Positions 1 through 7,776 of a stretch of 17,039 nucleotides of DNA are shown one piece after another (positions within the stretch are counted from its first letter, which is position 1; each line of letters starts with the position of its first letter). A program made the position numbers and the translations under genes. Origin of the DNA: Trueperaceae bacterium (GTDB taxonomy: Bacteria > Deinococcota > Deinococci > Deinococcales > Trueperaceae); the NCBI GenBank assembly GCA_011390455.1, contig JAABSI010000063.1, positions 1 through 17,039 on the forward strand, given 5' to 3'. Under the pieces are notes generated by a model. The model saw nothing but the letters and a program-made list of their open reading frames with translations, ran no database searches and was not told the origin of the DNA.

Positions 1-2932
1 CGACGGCGGTGAACACGTCGGCGCGCGGATCCAGCCCCAGCTCGCGGAAATGGCGGTGCACCGCCGCCCACGTGCCGCGGGCGGTGATGCCCTCGCGCTT
101 GTGGTCGTAGCCGGCCGAGCCGCCCGAGGCGAAGGCGTCGCCCAACCAGAAGCCCACGTCGGCCGCGACGCCGTTGGCCACGTCCGAGAAGGTGGCGGTG
201 CCCTTGTCCGCCGCGACGACCAGGTACGGATCGGGGTCGTCGTGGACGACCAGGCCCGCCGGGTGCTCGACGGCGTCGCCGACCACGTTGTCGGTCAAGC
301 CGAGGAGCGCGCGGATGAAGGTGCGGTACTGCTCCTTCACGAAGTCGCGCAGCGCCTCGCGGTCGCTCGGGGCGCCCTTGAGCACGAAGCCGCCCTTGCT
401 GCCGACCGGCACGATCACCGCGTTCTTGGTCATCTGGGTCTTCATCAGGCCCAGCACCTCGGTGCGGAAGTCGTCGGGGCGATCCGACCAGCGCAGCCCG
501 CCGCGGGCGACCCGGCCGCCGCGCAGGTGCGTGCCCTCGACGTTCCGACCGGCGACGGCGATCTCGAACATCGGGCGCGGGTCGGGCATCGTGCCCACCT
601 GCGCCGAGTCGAGCTTGAAGGCGATCCAGGGGTACCCCTGGTAGTAGTCGCAGCGGACCGAGGCGCGGATCAGGTCGGCGAGCCCGCGCAGCGCCTGGTC
701 CTCGGGGAGCGAGGTGACCTCGCCGAGCGAGTCGACGAAGGCCTCGTCGGCCGCGGCCTCCGCGGCGGCCCGGTCGCCCGTGAGCTTCGGATCGAAGCGC
801 GCCGCGAAGCGCGCGAACAGCGCGCGCGCCACCGCGGGGTGGGCCAGCAGCGCGTCGTTGACGAAGCGCCGGCTGACGACCGCGTTGAGCTGCGCGTAGT
901 ACATCTGGTACGCCCGCAGCAGCGCGACCTGGCGGATCGTGAGCCCGCCGTACAGCACCAGTCGACCCAGGCGGTCGTGCTCGGCCTCGCCGCGCAGGAT
1001 CGCCTCGGTGGCCTCGATCAGGCGCGCGCCGTGCACCCGCACGTCGATCGCGTGCCCCGAAGCGTCCTGGACCTTGAAGACGTCGAGGCCCAGCTTGGCG
1101 CCGGCCGGGCGCACGGTGTACGAGACCTGCTCGAGCACGCGGAAGCCCAGGTTCTCGAGGATCGGCAGCACGTCGGAGAGCGCCAGGCCGCCGTTCTCGT
1201 GGTAGACGCGCACCAGGGACACGTCCTCGCCGCGGAGGTCGTCGACCGGTTGCACCACGTCGACGTGGACGCCGCGCTCGGCGAGCGTCTCGAGGTGCTC
1301 GACGTCTCGGACGGCGGCGGCCGCGCTCGTGTCCGCGCGGTAGCGGGCGCCGAAGGCCGTGGCGTAGCGCTCGGAGAGGCGCCGGCCGTCGCGCTCGCCG
1401 TGCGCGGCGACGAGCCGCGAGCGCAGGTGGTCGTCCCACGTGCGCGTGAGCTCGGCGACGTCGCGCTCGAGCGCCTTGAGGTCGACGTCGGCCAGCCGCA
1501 CCTCGGTGGCGAAGAAGAAGTGGAGCCGCACGAGCGACTCGTCCTCGCCCATGGCGAGCTGGTAGTCGACGTGGCGGGCGGCGAAGGTGCGCGCCAGGTG
1601 GGCCTGGACCCGCTGCCGCACCTCGCCGTCGAAGCGGTCGCGCGGCAGGCTGACCATGACCGCGAGCCCGCGGCCGAGGGGGTCGGGGCGCACCAGCACG
1701 CGCACGCCGCGCTCCCGCTCGAGGCCCATGATCGTCCGGATCTCGCGGTGCACGGTCGCGGCGTCGGCCCAGAAGAGGTCGGCGCGCGGCAGCGAGTTGA
1801 AGACGGTGACGATCTGCTTGTAGTCGTGCGACTCGGGGATCGCGCCGTCGAGCTCGAGCACCTGGCGCAGCTTGAGGCGCAGGATCGGCACCTCGTCCGC
1901 CGGGACGCCGTAGGCCTTCGAGGTCAGCAGCCCGAGGAAGCGCCGTTCGCCCAGCACCTGCCAGCCGTCCGAGAGCTTCTTGACGCCCACGTAGTCCATC
2001 CGCGCCGACCGGTGCACGGTGGCCTCGGCGTTCGTCTTCGTCACCACCAGCGCCGGACCGCCGGTCACGCGGTCGCGCAAGCCGTCGGGGAGGTCTTCCA
2101 CGGGCACCGGCGCACCGTAGGCGCTCGTCGCCTCCTTGCGCAGGACGCCGAGGCCGGAACCGGCCTCGACCACGAGGGCGCGACCGCCGTCGTGCTCGAC
2201 CAGGTCGTAGCCGCGGTACCCGAGAAAGACGAAGTGCCCGTCCTCGAGCCACTCCAAGAAGGCCGCGTACTCCTCGAGCACCTCGGCCTTGTCGCGGTGC
2301 GGCCCTTGGGCGCTGCGCGTGCGGAGCGCGCGCAGGTCGGCGGCCACCGCGCGGGCGCGATCGCGCATCGCGTCGTAGTCGTCGGTGGCGAGCACCACGT
2401 CGCGCAGGACCTTCTCGACGGCGGCGGCGAGGCGCTCCAAGTGCTCCTGGCCGTCCTCGCGGTCGACGAACCAGAGCTCGAACGCCTCGGCGCGCGCGTC
2501 GCCCGAGGGCGCGGCCCGGCGGTCCCGGACCTCGACGATGCGCCCGTCGTCGTCGCGCACGACCGCGAAGACCGGATGCAGGACGTGGTGCACCGCGAAC
2601 CCCTGGCGGCGCAACTCGGTGCGCACGGAGTCGACCACGAAGGGACGGTCCGCGAGCGCCAGGCGCACGACCGTGCGCTCGGACTCCCAACCGTCGGCGG
2701 CGAAGGTCGGGTTGACCACGTCGACGAGCACCGCGTCGGGTGCGTCGCCGAGGCGGTCGAGGAACGCCAAACCGTCCTTCGCCATGGCGAACAGGGCGTC
2801 GGCGTCGAAGGCGTCGAGGAAGGCGTCGTCGGCCTTGCGGAAGAGTTGCTCGGCGAAGGGCTCGAGGCGCGCGGCGCCCTCCGCCCCACTCTTGCGCACG
2901 CGGGCGACGACCTGTTGCAGGGTAGCGGCCAT
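1..2932 (-). CDS. gdhB: NAD-specific glutamate dehydrogenase, large (about 180 kDa) type, 3' end beyond window
   Basis: Oxidatively deaminates glutamate to 2-oxoglutarate and ammonia with NAD+, linking amino-acid breakdown to the TCA cycle in the cytoplasm. About 977 codons are read on the minus strand with no stop before base 1, so the C-terminal part is off the window; the family is usually about 1,600 residues. The first roughly 700 residues match the long regulatory N-terminal region of this class. The catalytic domain then begins with RGGLRWSDR at about 810-818, followed by TKNAVIVPVGSKGGF at about 835-849, the DKGTATFSDVANG segment and GGSAGYDHKREGITARG nearer the edge. These are hallmark blocks of the family. 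The ATG at 2932 is preceded by GGAGGGG at 2944-2938. The gene is divergent from lspA. The short hexameric GDH is excluded by size and motifs. The gene symbol follows common usage for the large form. Confidence 0.95.
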   Translation of the reverse strand, partial: MAATLQQVVARVRKSGAEGAARLEPFAEQLFRKADDAFLDAFDADALFAMAKDGLAFLDRLGDAPDAVLVDVVNPTFAADGWESERTVVRLALADRPFVVDSVRTELRRQGFAVHHVLHPVFAVVRDDDGRIVEVRDRRAAPSGDARAEAFELWFVDREDGQEHLERLAAAVEKVLRDVVLATDDYDAMRDRARAVAADLRALRTRSAQGPHRDKAEVLEEYAAFLEWLEDGHFVFLGYRGYDLVEHDGGRALVVEAGSGLGVLRKEATSAYGAPVPVEDLPDGLRDRVTGGPALVVTKTNAEATVHRSARMDYVGVKKLSDGWQVLGERRFLGLLTSKAYGVPADEVPILRLKLRQVLELDGAIPESHDYKQIVTVFNSLPRADLFWADAATVHREIRTIMGLERERGVRVLVRPDPLGRGLAVMVSLPRDRFDGEVRQRVQAHLARTFAARHVDYQLAMGEDESLVRLHFFFATEVRLADVDLKALERDVAELTRTWDDHLRSRLVAAHGERDGRRLSERYATAFGARYRADTSAAAAVRDVEHLETLAERGVHVDVVQPVDDLRGEDVSLVRVYHENGGLALSDVLPILENLGFRVLEQVSYTVRPAGAKLGLDVFKVQDASGHAIDVRVHGARLIEATEAILRGEAEHDRLGRLVLYGGLTIRQVALLRAYQMYYAQLNAVVSRRFVNDALLAHPAVARALFARFAARFDPKLTGDRAAAEAAADEAFVDSLGEVTSLPEDQALRGLADLIRASVRCDYYQGYPWIAFKLDSAQVGTMPDPRPMFEIAVAGRNVEGTHLRGGRVARGGLRWSDRPDDFRTEVLGLMKTQMTKNAVIVPVGSKGGFVLKGAPSDREALRDFVKEQYRTFIRALLGLTDNVVGDAVEHPAGLVVHDDPDPYLVVAADKGTATFSDVANGVAADVGFWLGDAFASGGSAGYDHKREGITARGTWAAVHRHFRELGLDPRADVFTAV

Positions 2933-2937
2933 GGGTT

Positions 2938-2950
2938 CCCCTCCGAGGGG
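2938..2950 (-). promoter_or_regulatory. GDH Shine-Dalgarno site inside a small hairpin
   Basis: On the minus strand CCCCT-CGG-AGGGG can form a 5-bp stem with a 3-nt loop. Its 3' arm is the GGAGGGG Shine-Dalgarno sequence that serves the ATG at 2932. Pairing would mask the ribosome site, so translation of the dehydrogenase may be tunable. The inverted repeat is seen directly; the regulatory role is inference, and the stem is short. Confidence 0.5.
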
Positions 2951-3010
2951 CAGCGAGCACGGCGATCCCCCGGAGGGACCGCCGCTCGGCTGGATCGTTC
3001 GTTGCCTGAC

Positions 3011-3016
3011 AGTGTA
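3011..3016 (-). promoter_or_regulatory. -10 box of the GDH promoter (TACACT)
   Basis: TACACT on the minus strand fits TANNNT and would start a transcript near 3004, giving a leader of about 70 nt before the SD site and ATG at 2932. The sdhC promoter carries the same GGTACACT octamer. No convincing -35 hexamer is visible at 17 nt. Confidence 0.5.
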
Positions 3017-3021
3017 CCGCG

Positions 3022-3034
3022 GTCCCTTTGGGAC
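3022..3034. promoter_or_regulatory. Palindrome between the divergent GDH and lspA promoters
   Basis: GTCCC-TTT-GGGAC is a perfect 5-bp inverted repeat with a 3-nt centre. It lies 5 bp from the GDH -10 box and 12 bp from the lspA -10 box, so a bound regulator could affect both. This is a candidate operator only; no regulator is encoded nearby. Confidence 0.3.
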
Positions 3035-3046
3035 GGACCGGCACGG

Positions 3047-3052
3047 TACCCT
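3047..3052 (+). promoter_or_regulatory. -10 box of leaderless lspA (TACCCT)
   Basis: TACCCT lies 5 nt before the GTG at 3058, so transcription would begin at or next to the start codon. No Shine-Dalgarno sequence precedes the GTG. This spacing decides the start in favour of 3058 over an in-frame upstream ATG at 3028, which lies upstream of the -10 box. Confidence 0.6.
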
Positions 3053-3057
3053 CACCC

Positions 3058-3594
3058 GTGCACCGCCGCCCCCTCCCCTTCGCGCTCGCCCTCGTGCTGA
3101 TCGCCCTCGACCAGGCCACCAAGTCGTGGGTCGTCGCCGAGGTGGCGATCGGCGAGCGCGCCGCCTCCTGGCTCGGCTTCTTCCACCTCACCCACACGCG
3201 CAACACCGGCGCGGCGTTCGGGCTGCTGCGCGATCTGCAGCTCGACCTGGGGTTCGCCGTCATCGACGGGGTCCAGGTGCTGGGTCTCGTCTCGCTGCTC
3301 GTCGCGACCGCGATCGTCGTCGTGCTCCGGCGCCCCGCGAAGATCGATCGGCTGACGGTCGTGGCGCTCGGGACCTTGCTCGGCGGCGCGGTCGGCAACG
3401 GCATCGATCGGCTCCGGCTCGGCTACGTCACGGACTTCATCCAGATGCAGGCGGGGTGGTTCGACTTCCCCGTCTACAACGTCGCCGACATCGCGATCGT
3501 GGTCGGCGCCGGGCTGCTGGTGCTGAGCACGCTGCTCCATCCGTCGACGCCGGCGGCGGACGCGGCGACCGACGCGCCGCGCCCCGACGCCTAG
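3058..3594 (+). CDS. lspA: Lipoprotein signal peptidase II
   Basis: Inner-membrane aspartic protease that removes the signal peptide from lipidated prolipoproteins. The protein is 178 residues, normal for the family, with four hydrophobic segments at roughly 7-25, 62-90, 98-115 and 138-162. LDQATKSW is at 17-24 and the conserved NTGAAFG at 49-55. The catalytic aspartates are D117 in GNGIDRL and D144 in YNVADI. The GTG start at 3058 places the first membrane helix at the N-terminus and fits a leaderless transcript; an ATG at 3028 would add ten residues upstream of the likely promoter. It is divergent from the glutamate dehydrogenase. Its TAG stop shares the palindrome CTAG with the stop of convergent prmC. 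Confidence 0.96.
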   Translation: MHRRPLPFALALVLIALDQATKSWVVAEVAIGERAASWLGFFHLTHTRNTGAAFGLLRDLQLDLGFAVIDGVQVLGLVSLLVATAIVVVLRRPAKIDRLTVVALGTLLGGAVGNGIDRLRLGYVTDFIQMQAGWFDFPVYNVADIAIVVGAGLLVLSTLLHPSTPAADAATDAPRPDA

Positions 3595-4433
3595 CGGCGG
3601 CTGGCGACGAAGCGCGTGCGCCCGGTGAGGTCGTGGAAGCGCTCGACGGCGCTCCAGGCGCCGGTCGCCTCGAGCTCGTCGGCGAAGGCGTCGACGTTGC
3701 GCGGATCGAGCTCCCACCACAGCGTCGCGCCCGGCCGCAACAGCGGCCCGGCGTCGCGTGCGAGCCGGCGCGCCAACGCCAACCCGTCGGGGCCGGCGAA
3801 GAGCGCCCCCGGAGGGTCGTGGGCGACCTCGGGCGGCAGCCGGCCGCGGTCGCCCTCGGGCAGGTAGGGGAGGTTGGCGACGACCGCCTGCGCCTCGGCC
3901 ACCGCGTGCCGCACGGTGGGGTCGGCGAGGAGGTCGCTCGTCCACACCGCCACGCCCAACCCGAGCGCGGTCGCGTTGCCGCGCGCCACGAGCACCGCGG
4001 TGGGGTCGACGTCGCTCGCGGTCACCTGGGCGTCGGGGCGCGCCGCGGCGATCGCCAAGGCGATGGCCCCGCTGCCCGTGCCGACGTCGTGCACCCGGGG
4101 CGCCGCGACCGGACGCAACCGTTCGAGCACCAGCTCGACCAACCGTTCGGTCTCGGGGCGCGGGATCAGCACGCCGGGGTGCACCTGGACGTCCAGGCCG
4201 TAGAAGGGCGCGACCCCCAGGATCAGCTGCAGCGGTTCGCGGCGCACGCGGCGCGCGGTCCAGGCGCTCAAACGTTCGGCCTCGTCGGCGGTGAGCGCGC
4301 GGGCCCGCTCGAGCACCTGCTCCGCCCGCGTGAGGCCGGTGGCGGCCTCGACCAGCCACGTCGCCTCGGGCTCGGGGCGGTCGACCCCGGCGTCCGCGAG
4401 CGCCGCTCGGACGGTGCTCAACGCCGCACCCAC
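3591..4433 (-). CDS. prmC: Peptide chain release factor N5-glutamine methyltransferase (HemK/PrmC)
   Basis: Methylates the glutamine of the GGQ motif in release factors RF1 and RF2 using S-adenosylmethionine. It has an N-terminal helical domain (about 1-75), then LQLILGVAPFYGL and VLIPRPETE (88-96), and the SAM-binding loop DVGTGSG (116-122). The active-site motif, normally NPPY, reads NLPY (187-190) in VVANLPYLPEGD. At about 280 residues it has normal length. The GTG at 4433 has no Shine-Dalgarno site. An alternative CTG at 4475 overlaps the jag stop as CTGA and would add 14 residues. It is the last gene of the rpmH operon, where many bacteria have mnmE. NLPY is also the motif of KsgA-type RNA adenine methyltransferases, but the PRPETE block and overall architecture favour PrmC. 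Confidence 0.9.
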   Translation of the reverse strand: MGAALSTVRAALADAGVDRPEPEATWLVEAATGLTRAEQVLERARALTADEAERLSAWTARRVRREPLQLILGVAPFYGLDVQVHPGVLIPRPETERLVELVLERLRPVAAPRVHDVGTGSGAIALAIAAARPDAQVTASDVDPTAVLVARGNATALGLGVAVWTSDLLADPTVRHAVAEAQAVVANLPYLPEGDRGRLPPEVAHDPPGALFAGPDGLALARRLARDAGPLLRPGATLWWELDPRNVDAFADELEATGAWSAVERFHDLTGRTRFVASRR

Positions 4434-4471
4434 GTCGGCGAAGGGGGCGCGCTCGACGGGGTCGGTGCCGA

Positions 4472-5146
4472 TCAGGCGGACTCGGTCGGGTAGATCACGA
4501 CGCGCCGGTCCCGACCCTCGCCGGTGGACTCGCTCTCGACGCTGGCGTCGTCGGCCAGCTCGACGTGCACGATGCGGCGCTCGGCGGCGCTCATCGGATC
4601 GAGCTCGACCGGCATGCCGGTCTTGCGCGCCCGCGCGGCCGCCCGTTGCGCGACCTGACGCAAGCGCTCGTCGCGGCGCTTCTTGTAGCCGCCCACGTCG
4701 ACGCTGACGCGCACCGGATGCTCGTCCTCGACCTTGTTGACGACCGCGTTGGTCAGGAACTCGAGCGCCGCGAGCGTGCGCCCCCCCTTGCCGATCAGCC
4801 GGCCGGGGTCGCCGCCGTGGATGTCGACGCGGACGCCGCCCTCGTCGTCGAGGTCGGCCTCGACCGAGTACGCGGCATCGAGGTACAGCAGCAGCTGGAC
4901 CAGGAAGGTCTCGGCGCGCTCGTGCGGGCGCAGGTCGTCGGGGACGATCGCGCCGACGCCGAGGCCCGCGAGCGCGGTCTCGAAGTCGACCTCCTCGTCG
5001 TCCTCGGCCCCGGCACGGACGGGAGCGGGCGCCATCGCCTCGGGCTCGGCCTCGGGCACGTCGTCCGGGAGGTGCGCCTCGGCGTCCTCGCCGTCGACGT
5101 CGATGCCGATGCCTTCGAGGTAGCGGTCGAGGTCACGTTCGGGCAT
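4472..5146 (-). CDS. jag: Jag/KhpB (EloR-type) KH-R3H RNA-binding protein
   Basis: RNA-binding protein that typically sits next to yidC; in Gram-positive relatives it influences cell elongation and division. Length is 224 residues. The first roughly 75 residues are acidic and low in complexity, replacing the short Jag-N domain of other phyla. A KH domain follows at about 76-150 with the GxxG loop as IGKGGR (118-123), then an R3H domain at about 160-222 with MSAAERRIVHVEL, the R-x3-H pair, and RRVVIYP near the end. The ATG at 5146 is preceded by AGGAG with a 5-nt spacer. It lies 64 nt downstream of the yidC stop, the only loose junction in the operon. Domain assignment is firm; function in this phylum is inferred. 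Confidence 0.9.
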   Translation of the reverse strand: MPERDLDRYLEGIGIDVDGEDAEAHLPDDVPEAEPEAMAPAPVRAGAEDDEEVDFETALAGLGVGAIVPDDLRPHERAETFLVQLLLYLDAAYSVEADLDDEGGVRVDIHGGDPGRLIGKGGRTLAALEFLTNAVVNKVEDEHPVRVSVDVGGYKKRRDERLRQVAQRAAARARKTGMPVELDPMSAAERRIVHVELADDASVESESTGEGRDRRVVIYPTESA

Positions 5147-5210
5147 GCGGGCTCCTCACGACGGGGTGATCCAGGCGACGCGGCGACGCTTGGCCGCCGT
5201 CACGCCTGCG

Positions 5211-6749
5211 TCACGCCTTCTTCTTGGCGAGCACGACGGGGGCCGGCTGGTTGCGGCTCAACAACCAGTACTGGAACACCTGCACGCCCATGCTTACCAC
5301 GAAGTACACGAGCACCCCGGCGGGGAACCCGACCATGATGAAGACGAACACGAGGTTGATGATCATCGACTGGCGCAGCATCGTCGGGTTGCCCTTGGCC
5401 GAGAACCACGACTGCGCGAGCATGACCGCCACGTAGAGCGCAGGCAGGATGAAGAACGGGTCGGGGGCGCCGAGGTCGGGGACCCACAGGAAGCCCTCGT
5501 CGAACTCGAAGTTGACGAACACCCGCCACAGGATGATGAACAGCGGCATCTGGACCAGGATCGGCAGGCAGCCACCGGCCGGGTTCACGCCGGCGTCCTT
5601 GTAGAGCTTCATCGTCTCCTGGGTCAGCTTCTCGCGGTCGTCCTTGTGCTTCTTCTGCAGCTTCTGCAGCTCGGGCTGCAGCCGCTGCATCCCGAACATC
5701 GACTTGGTCTGGGTGGTGATCAGCGGCCACACCAGCACGCGGAACAGCAGCGTGAGGACGATGATCGACAGGCCCCAGTTACCGACGTAGTCGTGGATGA
5801 ACTCGAGCGCGATCAGCAGCCAGAGCGACATGCGCCCGAGGATGTTCGGGTTGAACAGCCCCGGAAGGTCGTCGTAGCCCTCCTGGTAGTAGCGCACGAG
5901 CTCGTTCTTGCCCAGGTAGGCGTCGACGGCGAGCGTCGCCGACCCGCTTTCGAACGGCGTCTGCATCGCGATGCGCCGGTCGCCGAGCGAGATCGCGGCG
6001 AGCGGGTCGCCGCCGGCGCCCGGCGTCAGCACGATGGCGTTGTCGGTGTTGCGGTTGTTCGTCTGCAACGACACGTAGGCCGGGTCGGACACCGGGGTGC
6101 TCAGCGGGTTGAGGGTGAAGGTCTCCCCCTGCCCCACCTTGATCGTCGGCGCGGTCTGGCGGCCGATCCCCACGAAGCCGAGCGCCACGGTCTCGGGGAG
6201 CTCCTCTAGCCCCTCGGGGGCGGTGACCTCGACCGTGTAGTTCAGCGTCTGCTCGACGTTGGACACGACCACGCGCACCGCGACGTCGAGCCCGGCCGCG
6301 GTGTACGCGAAGGTGCCGACCAGCGTGCTGGGGCCCTCGGCGGTCCACGTCGCCGTCGCGTCCTGCGGCTCGTGGTACGTGCCGTCGAGGAGCAGCGCCG
6401 CCCCCGGGAACGCCCCCTCGCTCGGGATCAGGTTGTCGCGGTTCTCGATGGCGTAGCTGCCGAGGTTCTGGCCCTTCTGGACCTTGGCGAACGCGGCGAC
6501 GATCTCGCCCGCGGGCGTGAAGATCAGGTCGACGCCCTTGGTCGGGATGCGCGTGAGGGTGGCCTCGAGGTCGTCGCAGAGGAATCCCGCCGCCGCCGGC
6601 GCGGCGCAGGCCGTCTGCAGCTTGTCGGCGTCGCGGAACTCGGACGCGGTGAACGGGTACGTGGCGAAGGCGTCGCGCGCGAACGCCGCGCCCGCGAGCA
6701 CGACGGCGAGCACGAGGACCAGAGGGCGTAGGGCGCGATGGGTGATCAA
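5211..6749 (-). CDS. yidC: Membrane protein insertase YidC/Oxa1, with periplasmic domain
   Basis: Inserts membrane proteins alone or with SecYEG. It begins with a signal-like helix ([15 protein letters not shown], about 6-20), followed by a periplasmic P1-type beta domain to about residue 290. The conserved insertase core then runs from [11 protein letters not shown] through [10 protein letters not shown] with the groove arginine, a cytoplasmic hairpin rich in lysine and glutamine, and [15 protein letters not shown]. It ends in a KKKA tail. Total length is 512 residues. The large P1 domain is the diderm type, unlike the short monoderm form. The TTG start at 6749 is chosen because GGAGGA (6758-6753) precedes it and it overlaps the yidD stop as TTGA. 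An open frame continues upstream to 7130, but only as a shadow of yidD. Confidence 0.95.
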   Translation of the reverse strand: MITHRALRPLVLVLAVVLAGAAFARDAFATYPFTASEFRDADKLQTACAAPAAAGFLCDDLEATLTRIPTKGVDLIFTPAGEIVAAFAKVQKGQNLGSYAIENRDNLIPSEGAFPGAALLLDGTYHEPQDATATWTAEGPSTLVGTFAYTAAGLDVAVRVVVSNVEQTLNYTVEVTAPEGLEELPETVALGFVGIGRQTAPTIKVGQGETFTLNPLSTPVSDPAYVSLQTNNRNTDNAIVLTPGAGGDPLAAISLGDRRIAMQTPFESGSATLAVDAYLGKNELVRYYQEGYDDLPGLFNPNILGRMSLWLLIALEFIHDYVGNWGLSIIVLTLLFRVLVWPLITTQTKSMFGMQRLQPELQKLQKKHKDDREKLTQETMKLYKDAGVNPAGGCLPILVQMPLFIILWRVFVNFEFDEGFLWVPDLGAPDPFFILPALYVAVMLAQSWFSAKGNPTMLRQSMIINLVFVFIMVGFPAGVLVYFVVSMGVQVFQYWLLSRNQPAPVVLAKKKA

Positions 6750-7117
6750 GGTTCCTCCGGTGCGGCGCCGGCGACGGGCGTCGAGGACGGGGCGGGGGAC
6801 CGCGCGGGGGGCGCGGCGACGATCGAGCCCGCCACCGGGGACCGCACGGCGGGCACCGGGTCGAGCCCTCCGGGGTGGAACGGGTGGCATTTGGCGAGCC
6901 GCACCGTGGCCAGCCAGGTACCGCGCAGCACGCCGTGGACGTGCACCGCCTCGACGGCGTAGGCGCTGCACGTCGGGTGGAAGCGGCACGTGGGGGCGGG
7001 CTTGAGCGGCGAGATCAGGCGCCGGTAGACGACGATCGGGAACGCGAACGCGCGCCGCACCCACGGCACGGGCGCCGCAGCTTCGGCTCGGCGCTCGGGG
7101 TGCAGGTGCACGCTCAC
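6746..7117 (-). CDS. yidD: Membrane protein insertion efficiency factor YidD
   Basis: Small membrane-associated protein that assists YidC-dependent insertion. The diagnostic block [18 protein letters not shown] continues into CSAYAVEA, then HGVLRGTW and [17 protein letters not shown], with the three family cysteines. Usual length is 70-90 residues; this one is 123 because of an N-terminal extension and a proline- and alanine-rich tail of about 30 residues. The GTG at 7117 overlaps the rnpA stop as GTGA and has no Shine-Dalgarno site, so translation is probably coupled. Its own stop overlaps the yidC start as TTGA. Confidence 0.93.
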   Translation of the reverse strand: MSVHLHPERRAEAAAPVPWVRRAFAFPIVVYRRLISPLKPAPTCRFHPTCSAYAVEAVHVHGVLRGTWLATVRLAKCHPFHPGGLDPVPAVRSPVAGSIVAAPPARSPAPSSTPVAGAAPEEP

Positions 7118-7467
7118 GCGGCCACCGCACGGTCGACCGCGCGGATCAGCGCGTCGCGCAGGGTGGCGTAATCGGCCTCGGCGGCCTCGGGGCGCACCAT
7201 GACGAGCATGTCGAAGCTCGGCGGCCAGGCGGCCGGCAGCCCGGCCAGGAGGGTGGCGCGCAGCCCCTCGCGGAGCCGGCGCCGGACGCGGTTGCGCACG
7301 ACGGCCTTGCCTACCTTCTTGCTCACGACGAACGCGACGCGCGCCTCGCCGTGGCGCGCGGGCCGGAGCCTGACGCTGAGGAGCTTCGAACCACCCGGAC
7401 GTCCTTTCCGCAATCGCTGGAACGAACGGTCGCCCTTGAGCGAGCGAACGACCGGAGCCGTCGTCAG
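7114..7467 (-). CDS. rnpA: Ribonuclease P protein component, probable CTG start
   Basis: Protein subunit of RNase P, which trims the 5' leader of pre-tRNA. The family core is clear: [13 protein letters not shown], then [20 protein letters not shown] and the RNR-type RRRLREGLR helix, and the C-terminal [13 protein letters not shown]. No ATG or GTG exists in frame between this core and a GTG at 7779, which lies upstream of the operon -10 box. The only TTG, inside QRLRKG, would remove the conserved phenylalanine. The CTG at 7467 overlaps the rpmH stop as CTGA and gives 117 residues, the normal length. The frame remains open through all of rpmH, as in Thermus, where rnpA encloses rpmH; an extended protein with an unusual start is the alternative. 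Product is certain, start is inferred. Confidence 0.9.
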   Translation of the reverse strand: MTTAPVVRSLKGDRSFQRLRKGRPGGSKLLSVRLRPARHGEARVAFVVSKKVGKAVVRNRVRRRLREGLRATLLAGLPAAWPPSFDMLVMVRPEAAEADYATLRDALIRAVDRAVAA

Positions 7468-7607
7468 CGGTCGGATACGGACAGGCGGTGACGGCCCTTG
7501 GCGCGGCGACGCTTGATCACGTTGCGGCCGGAAGCCGTCTTCATGCGGGATCGGAAGCCGTGGGTCTTGGCGCGCTTGCGCCGGTTGGGCTGGTAGGTGC
7601 GCTTCAT
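7464..7607 (-). CDS. rpmH: Large ribosomal subunit protein bL34
   Basis: Small basic ribosomal protein of 47 residues. It starts [20 protein letters not shown], continues [27 protein letters not shown], and matches the family throughout. The ATG at 7607 is preceded by AAGGAG at 7621-7616 with an 8-nt spacer. It is the first gene of the rpmH-rnpA-yidD-yidC-jag-prmC operon. Its TGA stop is contained in CTGA, whose CTG is the likely start of rnpA. The classical neighbour dnaA is not present upstream; gatA lies there instead. Confidence 0.97.
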   Translation of the reverse strand: MKRTYQPNRRKRAKTHGFRSRMKTASGRNVIKRRRAKGRHRLSVSDR

Positions 7608-7635
7608 CGCGGTACTCCTTCCGCTCGGGTCGCGT

Positions 7636-7652
7636 CCGCCGACGGTCGGCGG
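7636..7652 (-). promoter_or_regulatory. Hairpin in the rpmH leader, upstream of the SD site
   Basis: CCGCCGAC and GTCGGCGG form a perfect inverted repeat around a single base, giving a 6-bp GC stem with a 5-nt loop in RNA. It lies about 15 nt upstream of the AAGGAG of rpmH, in a leader of about 155 nt. It could modulate translation of bL34 and the coupled genes; that role is inference. Confidence 0.35.
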
Positions 7653-7767
7653 CGTCGGTCGGCTGAGCGACCGCGGCGGGCCAAAGCCACGCGCCGTGGG
7701 GGTTCGGGGGGGACTCGCGCGCCCTCGAACCGGGGGACCGGAACGGGTGCGCGGGTCGAGCCCGAGG

Positions 7768-7776
7768 AGGATAGCA
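7768..7776 (-). promoter_or_regulatory. Extended -10 promoter of the rpmH operon (TGC-TATCCT)
   Basis: TATCCT on the minus strand at 7773-7768 is preceded by TGC, an extended -10. The transcript would start near 7761 and leave a leader of about 155 nt before rpmH. No good -35 is seen, as often with extended -10 promoters. It lies between the gatA stop and rpmH, so the operon has its own promoter. Confidence 0.55.

Noticed and set aside
50..3100. A very long plus-strand open frame (about 1,000 codons) opposite the glutamate dehydrogenase
   Set aside because: It is low-complexity (His/Arg/Glu/Ala) with no family resemblance, and mirrors the codon bias of the dehydrogenase on the other strand, which has clear catalytic motifs.
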